From positions 1 through 11,685 of the forward strand of contig CAYRQM010000046.1 in NCBI GenBank assembly GCA_964426415.1: a DNA stretch of 11,685 nt. The letters run 5' to 3'. Under the pieces are notes generated by a model that was not told the DNA's origin, searched no databases, and was given only the letters and a program-made list of their open reading frames with translations. Positions 5,739 to 11,685 of this stretch are shown here, one piece after another. Made by a program: the position numbers and the translations under genes. Numbering within the stretch: the first letter of the stretch is position 1; every line of letters starts with the position of its first letter. Origin of the DNA: UBA3792 sp964426415 (GTDB lineage: Bacteria > Bacillota > Clostridia > Christensenellales > CAG-138).

Positions 5739-6980
5739 ATGGCGCAAAGCGGGCATAAAATCGATCTGTTCTCGGTCGACACCCGATACGCGGGCGCCTT
5801 GGATGGCGTGCGCGCTTTGAGCGTGCTCACGGTTTTGTGGTTCCACTTTTGGCAGCAAACGTGGCTGATGCCCGCCTATGCGACGCCGTTCCTGTCCGCC
5901 ATCGGCGTCAACACAATCGACTTCAATATGTTCCGCCGCTGCGGATATTTGGCGGTCGATTTCATGATTCTGCTTTCGGGCTTCGTCCTGTTCTTGCCCC
6001 ACGCACGGCAGGTTTTCGAGGGCACGTCCACGGACGGAATCGGACGATTCTATCGCAAGCGTGCGGCGCGCATCCTGCCAAGCTACCTGCTGGCAACCAT
6101 TCTCATGTTTCTGTACGCGGTGTCCGCAGGCTTTTACAACAACACCGGCGCCGGGTTTTTGTGGGCAGATCTTTTCGCACACGTCACCTTCGGCACGATG
6201 CTGTTCGAGAGCACTTATCTGTTCTCCCAAATCACGGGCGTGCTGTGGACGGTGGCAATCGAGGTCATGTTCTATGCCATCTTCCCGTTCCTTGCAAAGG
6301 CGTTCAAGCGGTTTCCGCTGCTCACCTACGGCGGGATGCTCGTCATCGGGCTGAGCTTCACCTACGGGTTTGCCATGCAGCAATCCAACACATCGTTCAT
6401 GGTCAATCGGTTTCTGACGTTCTTTCCCGTCTTCGCAACGGGCATGATGGGTGCATACCTCTATGTGGGATATGCAAACCGCGTCAAGCACAAAGCGCCG
6501 TTTTCCATCGCGGCGACGGTCGTCACCGTGCTTGCGGCGATCTTGCTGGTCAAGTTCTTCCGCTCCTGCCTCACCGCGTCCCTTGCGAGCTGGGCGCAGA
6601 CGTGGCAGCTGCAATACCGCTTCCCGCTTGCGCTGACGTTTGGCGTGTTCGTGCTGAGCTTGTGCATTTCAATCAAGCCGCTGCGCGCCATCTTCTCGTG
6701 TGGCGTGTTCCGCTACTTGTCTGCCATTTCATTCAATTTGTACCTGTGGCACCAATGGCTGATGGTGCGGCTCAGAGAGTCCTACGGCTTTACGTCGGGG
6801 CGCGGCGCCTATGAAGCGGGCGCGACGACCCAATGGACGCTCACCCTCGAAGCGCTGCTGCTTGCCATCGCATTGGCGAGTCTGCTCACCTATGCGTTCG
6901 AAAAACCACTTGCCAATCTCATCATGGGCAAGTACAAAAAATCAAAACGACCGGAGATTCAAAATGCATCAAATCTATAA
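5739..6980 (+). CDS. Acyltransferase family 3 integral membrane protein
   Basis: A 413-residue multi-spanning membrane enzyme of the acyltransferase 3 (OafA/YrhL-like) family, whose members move acyl groups such as acetyl onto cell-surface sugars and other exported molecules. Visible motifs: the N-terminal DGVRALSVLTVLWFHF with the conserved Arg and His spaced as in the family, the loop RFYRKRAARILPSYL, the core LWTVAIEVMFYAIFP, and the late YLWHQWLM. About ten hydrophobic helices are spread over the whole length, ending in a lysine-rich cytoplasmic tail. There is no C-terminal SGNH esterase domain, so it is the single-domain type. It starts three bases after the acidic protein, with GGGAA as a modest ribosome binding site. 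The acceptor is unknown; peptidoglycan, teichoic acid, exopolysaccharide or a membrane lipid are all possible. Confidence 0.9.
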   Translation: MAQSGHKIDLFSVDTRYAGALDGVRALSVLTVLWFHFWQQTWLMPAYATPFLSAIGVNTIDFNMFRRCGYLAVDFMILLSGFVLFLPHARQVFEGTSTDGIGRFYRKRAARILPSYLLATILMFLYAVSAGFYNNTGAGFLWADLFAHVTFGTMLFESTYLFSQITGVLWTVAIEVMFYAIFPFLAKAFKRFPLLTYGGMLVIGLSFTYGFAMQQSNTSFMVNRFLTFFPVFATGMMGAYLYVGYANRVKHKAPFSIAATVVTVLAAILLVKFFRSCLTASLASWAQTWQLQYRFPLALTFGVFVLSLCISIKPLRAIFSCGVFRYLSAISFNLYLWHQWLMVRLRESYGFTSGRGAYEAGATTQWTLTLEALLLAIALASLLTYAFEKPLANLIMGKYKKSKRPEIQNASNL

Positions 6981-7216
6981 CACGCGCGGCGTTTGCGCGC
7001 AGCGGATCGAATTCGATCTGCACGACGGAAAAATCTACAACGTGACCTTCACAGGCGGCTGCAACGGCAACCTCAAGGCCATCTCCAAGCTCATCGAGGG
7101 CATTGGACGCCGACCGCGTCGTGGCGACGCTCAAGGGCAATCGCTGCGGCTTCAAAAGCACATCCTGTGCCGATCAGCTTGCCATCGCCATCGAGCAGGC
7201 AAAACAAGCGCAATAG
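6964..7216 (+). pseudogene. TSCPD / four-cysteine protein (TIGR03905-like), one-base frameshift
   Basis: Start ATG 6964 overlaps the end of the acyltransferase gene, with GGAG upstream. The first 47 residues match the small four-cysteine TSCPD family: GVC (C11), a central TGGCNGNLKAISKLIEG (C33). After that the frame turns to Arg-rich nonsense and runs to 7245. Skipping one base near 7102-7105 restores the family ending: DADRVVATLKG, an R-C-G, then STSCADQLAIAIEQ, with a stop at 7214-7216. The repaired product would be 83 residues with all four cysteines, two on each side of the break, and its stop would overlap the AGGAGG of the glucokinase gene. The usual reading at the break is EGM-D, so ATTGGAC is probably ATGGAC plus one T. 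It may be a true mutation, a sequencing error or, less likely, programmed frameshifting. Family function is unknown; metal binding by the cysteines is an inference. Confidence 0.8.
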
Positions 7217-7225
7217 GAGGCTTCC

Positions 7226-8113
7226 ATGGCAAAGATTGGGATTGACATCGGCGGCACCAACATCGCGGCGGGTCTTGTTGCGGAGAATGGAACCATGACC
7301 GCACGCAGGAGCCTGCCGTTTCCGCGGGGCAAAGGTTTAGATGCGGTGCTGACCGTCTGCGACACGCTCGTGGACGCGCTGTGCGCACAAACCAATACGC
7401 CGCGCACCGACATCGAAGCGGTGGGCGTGGCGGTACCGGGCAGCTTGGACGCGGAACAAGCGGTCGTCTTGGACGCGCACAACTTGGGCTTCCATCACAC
7501 GCCGCTCAAAAACGCACTGCGTGAGCAGCTTGCCCTGCCCGTCACCCTCATCAACGACGCGGACGCGGCGGTGCTTGCCGAGCATGAAACGGGCGCGCTG
7601 CGCGGCTGTGACGCGGCAATTCTCATCACCATCGGCACGGGCATCGGCAGCGGGCTCATCTTAAACAATCGCCTGTATCGCGGCGGACGCGGCAATGGCA
7701 CCGAAGCGGGGCACATGGTGCTGTACCAAGGCGGACGCGCCTGCACCTGCGGCGTGGACGGCTGTGCGGAAACGTACTGCTCCGCCACGGGCTTGGCAAA
7801 GGACGGCGCCGCCATCGGCATTCCCGACGCCCACGCGCTCATCGACGCGGCAAAGGCGGGGGACGTGCAGGCGCAAGCCGTGTTCGACCGCTACATCGAC
7901 GATCTGGGCTCCTATCTTGCATCCCTCGTCAACCTTTTAGACCCCGATCGCATCGCCATCGGCGGCGGCGTCAGCGCGGCAGGCGCGTTCCTGCTGGAGC
8001 CGCTGCGCCGCAATGCGGCACAAAAGTGCTTCTTTCCCACCTGTACCGAAATCGTGCTTGCGACAGCGGGCAACGATGCGGGCATCTTGGGCGCGGCGCT
8101 GATCGCCGAATAA
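7226..8113 (+). CDS. glcK: ROK-family glucokinase
   Basis: A cytosolic 295-residue sugar kinase of the ROK family; the expected reaction is ATP-dependent phosphorylation of glucose to glucose 6-phosphate. Visible motifs: the phosphate-binding DIGGTN (7-12), NDAD with the probable catalytic base D111, a second glycine-rich ATP site GTGIGSGLI, EAGHM with zinc ligand H163, and the zinc motif CTCGVDGC with C173, C175 and C180 followed by E182. No N-terminal helix-turn-helix is present, so it is a kinase and not a ROK repressor. Start ATG 7226 follows AGGAGG by five bases. Last gene of its operon, closed by a strong terminator. Glucose is the likely substrate, but fructose, allose or N-acetyl sugars cannot be excluded without testing. 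Confidence 0.9.
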   Translation: MAKIGIDIGGTNIAAGLVAENGTMTARRSLPFPRGKGLDAVLTVCDTLVDALCAQTNTPRTDIEAVGVAVPGSLDAEQAVVLDAHNLGFHHTPLKNALREQLALPVTLINDADAAVLAEHETGALRGCDAAILITIGTGIGSGLILNNRLYRGGRGNGTEAGHMVLYQGGRACTCGVDGCAETYCSATGLAKDGAAIGIPDAHALIDAAKAGDVQAQAVFDRYIDDLGSYLASLVNLLDPDRIAIGGGVSAAGAFLLEPLRRNAAQKCFFPTCTEIVLATAGNDAGILGAALIAE

Positions 8114-8131
8114 GCAATTCCTTCCGACATC

Positions 8132-8158
8132 AAAAAAGCCGTCCTGCGACGGCTTTTT
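8132..8158. terminator. Bidirectional terminator between glucokinase and rubrerythrin
   Basis: GCCGTC (8138-8143), loop CTGC and GACGGC (8148-8153), flanked by six A on the left and five T on the right. It works on both strands and serves the convergent glcK and rbr operons. Confidence 0.92.
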
Positions 8159-8184
8159 GTATGGGAGGTTATGGGGAAGGCAAA

Positions 8185-8718
8185 TTAGTAGTTTTCTTTG
8201 CGGACTTCGAAGAAGGATTGCGGATGCATGCAAACGGGGCACTCGGCGGGCGCCTTCTTGCCGATGACCAAGTGACCGCAGTTGCGGCATTCCCACATGG
8301 TTTCTTCGCTCTTCTCAAAGACTGCCTTCATCTCGACGTTGTTCAGCAGTGCGCGATAGCGGTCTTCGTGGGACTTTTCAATCTTGGCGACGGCGCGGAA
8401 CTGTGCTGCCAGCGCCTTGAAGCCTTCTTCTTCGGCTTCCTTTGCAAAGGTGGCGTACATATCGGTCCACTCGTAGTTCTCGCCTGCGGCGGCTGCTGCC
8501 AAGTTGGCGGCGGTGTCGCCCAAAGCGCCCAATGCCTTGAACCAAAGCTTGGCGTGTTCTTTTTCGTTGTTGGCGGTGGCTTCAAAGATGGCAGCGATCT
8601 GCTCATAGCCTTCCTTGCGTGCGACGGAGGCAAAGTAGGTGTACTTGTTGCGTGCTTGGCTCTCGCCCGCAAATGCGGTTGCGAGGTTCTTTTCTGTCTT
8701 GGTGCCTTTCAAATCCAT
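8185..8718 (-). CDS. rbr: Rubrerythrin
   Basis: Cytosolic non-haem iron peroxidase of 177 residues that reduces hydrogen peroxide to water in anaerobes. The N-terminal four-helix part holds the diiron ligands by comparison with the Desulfovibrio enzyme: E19 (FAGES), E52 and H55 (NNEKEH), E80 and E83 (GENYEW), E114 and H117 (IEKSHE). The C-terminal rubredoxin-like part has CRNC (144-147) and CPVC (160-163) for one Fe(Cys)4 site, which feeds electrons to the diiron centre. Length and all ligands are as expected for the classical form. AAGGAG lies eight bases before the start. It is the last gene of the perR-hrb-rbr operon, 30 bases after hrb, whose product is a plausible electron donor. Confidence 0.97.
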   Translation of the reverse strand: MDLKGTKTEKNLATAFAGESQARNKYTYFASVARKEGYEQIAAIFEATANNEKEHAKLWFKALGALGDTAANLAAAAAGENYEWTDMYATFAKEAEEEGFKALAAQFRAVAKIEKSHEDRYRALLNNVEMKAVFEKSEETMWECRNCGHLVIGKKAPAECPVCMHPQSFFEVRKENY

Positions 8719-8748
8719 GGGTGTTTCTCCTTTTTCTGTTGTATTTGT

Positions 8749-9363
8749 TTAAACTGTGATCTTTTCAAAATCGGCGGCGCCATGCTTGCAAAGCGGACAA
8801 ATGAAATCGGCAGGCAGCGTTTCGCCCACATATTCATAGCCGCAAATCTTGCAGCGCCAGACCGTTTTTCCTGTTGTGGCGGGCTGCGGCTTGGGCTTGA
8901 CGTTCGCCTGATAGTAGGCGTAGGTCACGCTCTCGGCTTCGCCAAGCCGAACCGCATCCGTGATGTCTGCAAAGAACAGAGTGTGCGTGCCCATATCCTT
9001 GGCTTCTTTGACCTGCAAAGAGAAGTACGCGTTGGTGTATTTGGGCAGATAGACGACGCCGTTTTGCGCCCGCACGCGACGTTCGCAGTCGGCAAACTTG
9101 TCTACCGTCTTGCCCGACTGAAATCCGAAATGCTTGTACACCGCAAAGGGCGCCTCAACGGTCAACACCGATACGTTGCATTGCCCCGTCCGCAAAATCA
9201 TGTCGTGCGTGTGATTCAGCTTGTTGACGGCAATCACCGCCACCAACGGGTTCGAGGTCACTTGCAGCATCGTGTTGATGATGCAGCCGTTGTCCCGCCC
9301 GTCTTCGCGTGCGGTGAGCACATACAGCCCGTAACCAAGGGTATACAGCGCTTTGTTATCCAT
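8749..9363 (-). CDS. hrb: High-molecular-weight rubredoxin (flavin reductase-rubredoxin fusion)
   Basis: A 204-residue two-domain electron carrier. Residues 1 to about 150 form an FMN-binding split-barrel flavin reductase domain, which in relatives oxidises NAD(P)H. A short Pro/Lys linker (KPKPQPATTGK) joins it to a C-terminal rubredoxin domain with CKIC (171-174) and CPLC (189-192) binding one iron. In Moorella the same fusion, Hrb, passes electrons from NAD(P)H to oxygen- and peroxide-reducing partners; here rubrerythrin is encoded directly downstream. Start ATG 9363 follows AGGAGG by seven bases and overlaps the end of perR by eight bases, so the two are probably translated together. Expected cytosolic and derepressed by peroxide through PerR. 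Confidence 0.93.
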   Translation of the reverse strand: MDNKALYTLGYGLYVLTAREDGRDNGCIINTMLQVTSNPLVAVIAVNKLNHTHDMILRTGQCNVSVLTVEAPFAVYKHFGFQSGKTVDKFADCERRVRAQNGVVYLPKYTNAYFSLQVKEAKDMGTHTLFFADITDAVRLGEAESVTYAYYQANVKPKPQPATTGKTVWRCKICGYEYVGETLPADFICPLCKHGAADFEKITV

Positions 9364-9742
9364 TTTGCTCCCTCCTGCAGTCTTTACAAATGCCGTTGAC
9401 CATCACGTCAAAACTTTCGGACGAAAACCCGTCGTTTCGGGCGTCGTCCAGCTCCGGTTCGGTGCGCAGCCGATAGTCGAATACGCGTCCGCAAACGGTG
9501 CAAATGCAGTGCGTGTGCGGGCCCGACGTCAGGTCGTAGCGATCGGGCGCGTTGGCAACCGCAATGCGGCGAATCTCGCCATGCGCTGCCAACTGGTTCA
9601 AATCGCGGTAGACCGTCGCCTTGCTGATGGCGGGGCAAACCGCCGCCACCCCTTCGAATACTGCATCCGCCGTGGGGTGGTTGGTCATGGCCCGTACCGT
9701 TTTCAGAATCATCGTGCGTTGGACAGTGCTCCGTGCGTTCAT
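9356..9742 (-). CDS. perR: Fur-family peroxide-responsive repressor, PerR-like
   Basis: A 128-residue metal-dependent DNA-binding repressor. The N-terminal winged helix includes HPTADAVFEGV and the recognition region ISKATVYRDL. By alignment with Bacillus subtilis PerR the regulatory metal ligands are all present: H22 (H37 there), D70, H76, H78 and D89. Structural zinc cysteines are C81/C84 and C119/C122. Peroxide sensing by iron-catalysed oxidation of such histidines is established for PerR; iron-sensing Fur or zinc-sensing Zur remain possible from sequence alone, but co-transcription with rbr and hrb favours PerR. Start ATG 9742 is chosen because AAGGAG lies eight bases upstream; the GTG at 9751 would overlap that site. 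An imperfect inverted repeat over the transcript start suggests that it represses its own operon. Confidence 0.9.
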   Translation of the reverse strand: MNARSTVQRTMILKTVRAMTNHPTADAVFEGVAAVCPAISKATVYRDLNQLAAHGEIRRIAVANAPDRYDLTSGPHTHCICTVCGRVFDYRLRTEPELDDARNDGFSSESFDVMVNGICKDCRREQNG

Positions 9743-9754
9743 GAGAATCACTCC

Positions 9755-9777
9755 TTAATGATAACCGTTACTAATAA
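9755..9777. promoter_or_regulatory. Candidate PerR operator (imperfect inverted repeat)
   Basis: A 23-base AT-rich inverted repeat with eight of eleven half-site positions paired around a central C; the half-sites read TTAATGATAAC on the plus strand and TTATTAGTAAC on the minus. It lies between the -10 and the ribosome binding site of perR, where bound repressor would block initiation. It resembles, but does not equal, the TTATAATNATTATAA PerR box of Bacillus. Confidence 0.5.
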
Positions 9778-9804
9778 AATACGCCGAATCCTTCGGCTTG
9801 TCAA
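9776..9804 (-). promoter_or_regulatory. Promoter of the perR-hrb-rbr operon
   Basis: On the minus strand TTGACA (9804-9799), a 17-base spacer and TATTTT (9781-9776). The spacer itself contains a six-pair inverted repeat GCCGAA/TTCGGC at 9783-9797. Confidence 0.75.
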
Positions 9805-9854
9805 TAGGGTTTTGCAAATTTCTTTTGTTTATCCCAACGCGAGCAGAAAGCGGG

Positions 9855-10580
9855 TCAAATCGTGCGTCCGCCGTCCACGCAAAGGACTTGTCCCGTCACA
9901 AACGGCGCGGCGGCGAAAAATCGCACGGCGTCGGCAACGTCCGTTGGCGTGCCAAGCCGTTCTAACGGGGTATCCGAGCGGATGGCTTCTACGTCGTCGG
10001 GGGAAAGATGCGCGTTCATCGCGGTGGGGACGAAGCCGGGCGCGACGCAGTTGACCGTTACGGCGGCAGGCGCCAGCTCCTTTGCCAACGCTTTGGTAAA
10101 GCCGATCACGGCAGCCTTGGATGCGGAGTACAGCACTTCGCAGGAGCCGCCCGAAACGCCCCACATCGAGGACAGGTTGACGACGGCGCCGTGGGGCGCG
10201 CTGCGCAGATCGTCGATCAGGGCGCGGGTCACATGCAGCATCCCCAAAACATTGGCGTCAAAGACGGCGCGGTATTCGTCGTCCGTCGTGTCGGAAAAGA
10301 GCTTTTGCCGCGGTGCGACGCCTGCACAGTTTACAAGGGTACAGACCTTTCCCAAGCGGGCGTGAATCGTTTGCACCATCTCGGCAACCTGCCGCTCGTC
10401 GCGCAGGTCGCAGGGGACGCACAAATACGCCGCGTTTGGGGGGAAGGCGGCGGCGGTTTGAAGCGCTGCCGCGCGGTTGGTATGATATTGCAGTGCGACG
10501 CAGTCGCCCGCTGCGGCAAAGGAAGCGGCGATTTGCCCGCCGATGCCGCCCGACGCGCCCGTAACCAATACGACCCGCAT
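9855..10580 (-). CDS. Short-chain dehydrogenase/reductase, FabG-like
   Basis: A cytosolic 241-residue classical SDR. It has the nucleotide-binding TGASGGIG (7-14), NCAG (84-87), N110, and the catalytic S138, Y151 and K155 (YSASK), which fall at the same numbers as in E. coli FabG; the C-terminal VTGQVLCVDGG is also FabG-like. The best match is a 3-oxoacyl-ACP reductase-type NADPH enzyme, but many SDRs with other alcohol or ketone substrates share these motifs, and no other fatty-acid synthesis gene is nearby, so the true substrate is open. Start ATG 10580 is two bases after the stop of the lipoprotein gene, with GAGG seven bases upstream. Last gene of a three-gene operon; no clear terminator follows before the perR promoter. 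Confidence 0.88.
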   Translation of the reverse strand: MRVVLVTGASGGIGGQIAASFAAAGDCVALQYHTNRAAALQTAAAFPPNAAYLCVPCDLRDERQVAEMVQTIHARLGKVCTLVNCAGVAPRQKLFSDTTDDEYRAVFDANVLGMLHVTRALIDDLRSAPHGAVVNLSSMWGVSGGSCEVLYSASKAAVIGFTKALAKELAPAAVTVNCVAPGFVPTAMNAHLSPDDVEAIRSDTPLERLGTPTDVADAVRFFAAAPFVTGQVLCVDGGRTI

Positions 10581-10582
10581 CG

Positions 10583-11089
10583 TTATGCCTCGTGTATCAC
10601 GATGGTGGACATCATGGCGTCGAAGTCGTCCACATAATCGTCGGTGTCCCGATTGAGCAGCGTAAACAGGTACAGCATATCGGCTTCCAGCGCATACAGC
10701 ACCAAGGTGTGGGTACCCTGATCCAAATAGACGCTGCATTCCACACGCTGCGCGTTGTAGCCGTTGACGGTGCAAGGCGTGACTGAAACAAGCTCGTAGG
10801 TTTCGAAGCCCGCGTATTGCGCCAGCGCGGCGACGTACTCGTCCTCGCCATAGGAATCAAAGTACCAGTTCAGATCGGTGGCGTAAAAGGTAATCATGCT
10901 GTTGCGCACGGGATCGCCGCCGGGGGCGAACGCCACCATATTGGCATTCTCACAGCGCACAAAGCCGTCGGGCAGCGCGGCGGAGAACCGTTCATGCGCG
11001 TACACGGTATCGCCCTTGGGCTGCTTGTGACAGCCAAAGCTGCCAAACGCAAGACAGACAATCAGCAACAGGATGCAAATGCGCTTCAT
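10583..11089 (-). CDS. Probable lipoprotein of unknown function
   Basis: A 168-residue exported protein. The first 20 residues are a signal peptide (MKRICILLLIVCLAF) ending in GSFGC; the cysteine at 20 with glycine before it suggests lipidation, although serine at -3 is not ideal. The mature part is a compact mixed domain (ALPDGFVRCENANMVAF, ending MMSTIVIHE). This opening and ending are reminiscent of small clostridial proteins that detect or bind at the cell surface, but I do not recognise the family. Its start overlaps the stop of the flavin reductase gene as ATGA, and its stop lies two bases before the SDR, so it is the middle gene of an operon. A surface lipoprotein between two cytosolic redox genes is unusual. 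Confidence 0.8.
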   Translation of the reverse strand: MKRICILLLIVCLAFGSFGCHKQPKGDTVYAHERFSAALPDGFVRCENANMVAFAPGGDPVRNSMITFYATDLNWYFDSYGEDEYVAALAQYAGFETYELVSVTPCTVNGYNAQRVECSVYLDQGTHTLVLYALEADMLYLFTLLNRDTDDYVDDFDAMMSTIVIHEA

Positions 11090-11568
11090 ACGGCAGGCTC
11101 CTCATAGACGCCCAAAATCTCGCCGACATAGACGGTGTGTTCATCGCCTGCGCCATAATAGCCCTGCCGAATTGCATCGTCGTCAAATCCGTCCAAAGAA
11201 AGGTCTTGGCGGTACAGGACGCGGCATTCGATGTGGGTCTTGCAGCCTAAAAACCCATCCTGCGCGCCAAAGCGGGCGGGGGAGAGGGCGGCGTGGATTG
11301 CTTGCAGCTTGTCGCCATCGCGTCCCGAATGCGCGCCGCAATAGGCAAGCTCTTTTCGCATCGTGCCAAGAGCAGGCACGCTGACCGTAAAGGTCGCGGC
11401 GTTTTCCAACAGCTGATGGGTATAGCGGCTCTTGCGGACGTAGATGGTGCAGGTGCGCTTTGCCCAAAGGACGCCGTACTGACACCAGCCGATCGTCATG
11501 GGGTTGCCGTCCACCATCAAAAATGCGCCCTTGGGCATTTGTTCCGTGGTCTCGTTCATCCAATCCAT
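11086..11568 (-). CDS. Flavin reductase-like protein (FMN-binding split barrel)
   Basis: A 160-residue cytosolic protein of the flavin reductase-like family, whose members bind FMN and use NAD(P)H or act as flavoredoxins. Visible features: an opening PKGAFLMVDGNPMTIGWCQYGVLWAK typical in its order of strands, a central ENAATFTVSVP, and a C-terminal HTVYVGEILG that closes the split barrel. It has no rubredoxin domain, unlike the fusion protein encoded at 8749-9363. The start ATG 11568 is preferred because AGGAGG lies eight bases upstream; the TTG at 11586 precedes that site. First gene of an operon with a lipoprotein and an SDR; it could supply reduced flavin to a partner, but the partner is not evident. 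Confidence 0.88.
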   Translation of the reverse strand: MDWMNETTEQMPKGAFLMVDGNPMTIGWCQYGVLWAKRTCTIYVRKSRYTHQLLENAATFTVSVPALGTMRKELAYCGAHSGRDGDKLQAIHAALSPARFGAQDGFLGCKTHIECRVLYRQDLSLDGFDDDAIRQGYYGAGDEHTVYVGEILGVYEEPAV

Positions 11569-11596
11569 CTTGTGTTCCTCCTGCAAAGATATTGTT

Positions 11597-11625
11597 ATTA
11601 TAGCCTACTCCGTTCAAGATTTCCA
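11597..11625 (-). promoter_or_regulatory. Promoter of the flavin reductase-lipoprotein-SDR operon
   Basis: On the minus strand TGGAAA (11625-11620), a 17-base spacer and perfect TATAAT (11602-11597), about 30 bases upstream of the start codon. The -35 has four of six consensus bases and is the same hexamer as at 5362-5367. Confidence 0.65.
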
Positions 11626-11685
11626 CCATTTTTGAAAATATGGACCGTGTCAAGTTGTTCCGGGTGAATTAGGAGCAGAAGGCGT
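11626..11685. other. Edge segment without a supported gene
   Basis: Sixty bases with no convincing start, terminator or promoter on either strand. A minus-strand frame stops at 11648-11650 and could be the tail of an upstream gene, but only a dozen codons are visible. Confidence 0.3.

Noticed and set aside
5358..6614. Minus-strand frame of 418 codons opposite the acyltransferase
   Set aside because: Low-complexity basic product, no motif, antisense to a clear membrane enzyme.
5837..6814. Second long plus-strand frame inside the acyltransferase gene
   Set aside because: High-GC out-of-frame reading; His/Arg-rich and without motifs.
8026..9399. Plus-strand frame of 457 codons opposite rbr and hrb
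   Set aside because: Shadow of two certain genes; Cys/Phe/Val-rich nonsense without domain motifs.
11640..11672. Plus-strand ATG with ten codons near the right edge
   Set aside because: No ribosome binding site and an immediate stop; nothing supports a gene.

Overview
The window reads as chromosome of an anaerobic, fairly GC-rich member of the Firmicutes, most likely a clostridial relative. This rests on strong AGGAGG-type ribosome binding sites, TTGACA/TATAAT promoters, a perfect Gram-positive-type LexA box, a PerR-type regulator, and a rubrerythrin plus high-molecular-weight rubredoxin pair typical of strict anaerobes. No RNA gene, CRISPR array, insertion sequence or phage gene was seen. 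The genus assignment is inference.

Left part (1-2931): the first codons of a lipoprotein gene leave the window on the minus strand. Then come two tandem paralogous plus-strand genes, each a complete cassette of promoter, gene and terminator. Each encodes a single-pass membrane protein with a Q/P-rich cytoplasmic tail, a coiled coil and a C-terminal Ig-like domain outside the membrane. A third, unrelated single-pass protein follows, with an Fn3-like domain, a Pro/Thr linker and a short C-terminal domain. The three look like a small cell-surface gene group of unknown function.

SOS module (2950-5361): an exported ComEC-like metallo-beta-lactamase-fold protein (minus) diverges from dinB (plus). 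The short gap holds a consensus promoter, a perfect LexA box and a possible reverse promoter sharing the same -10 region. dinB is translationally coupled by an ATGA overlap to a 78-residue protein of unknown function.

Plus-strand operon (5385-8158): an extended -10 promoter drives an acidic 105-residue protein, an acyltransferase-3 membrane enzyme, a TSCPD/four-cysteine protein broken by a one-base insertion, and an ROK glucokinase. It ends at a bidirectional terminator shared with the convergent rubrerythrin gene.

Oxidative-stress operon (8185-9804, minus): perR, hrb and rbr lie in that order of transcription. A consensus promoter carries an imperfect inverted repeat over the probable start site, a candidate PerR operator. 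PerR would sense peroxide, Hrb would pass electrons from NAD(P)H, and rubrerythrin would reduce peroxide.

Right part (9855-11625, minus): a tight operon of a flavin reductase-like protein, a probable lipoprotein and a FabG-like short-chain dehydrogenase, joined by a 4-base overlap and a 2-base gap.

The most noteworthy points are the LexA-controlled divergent promoter with the coupled small protein beside dinB, the duplicated Ig-like membrane cassettes, the frameshifted TSCPD gene, and the possibly leaderless third surface gene. Nothing here is clearly a wholly new system.
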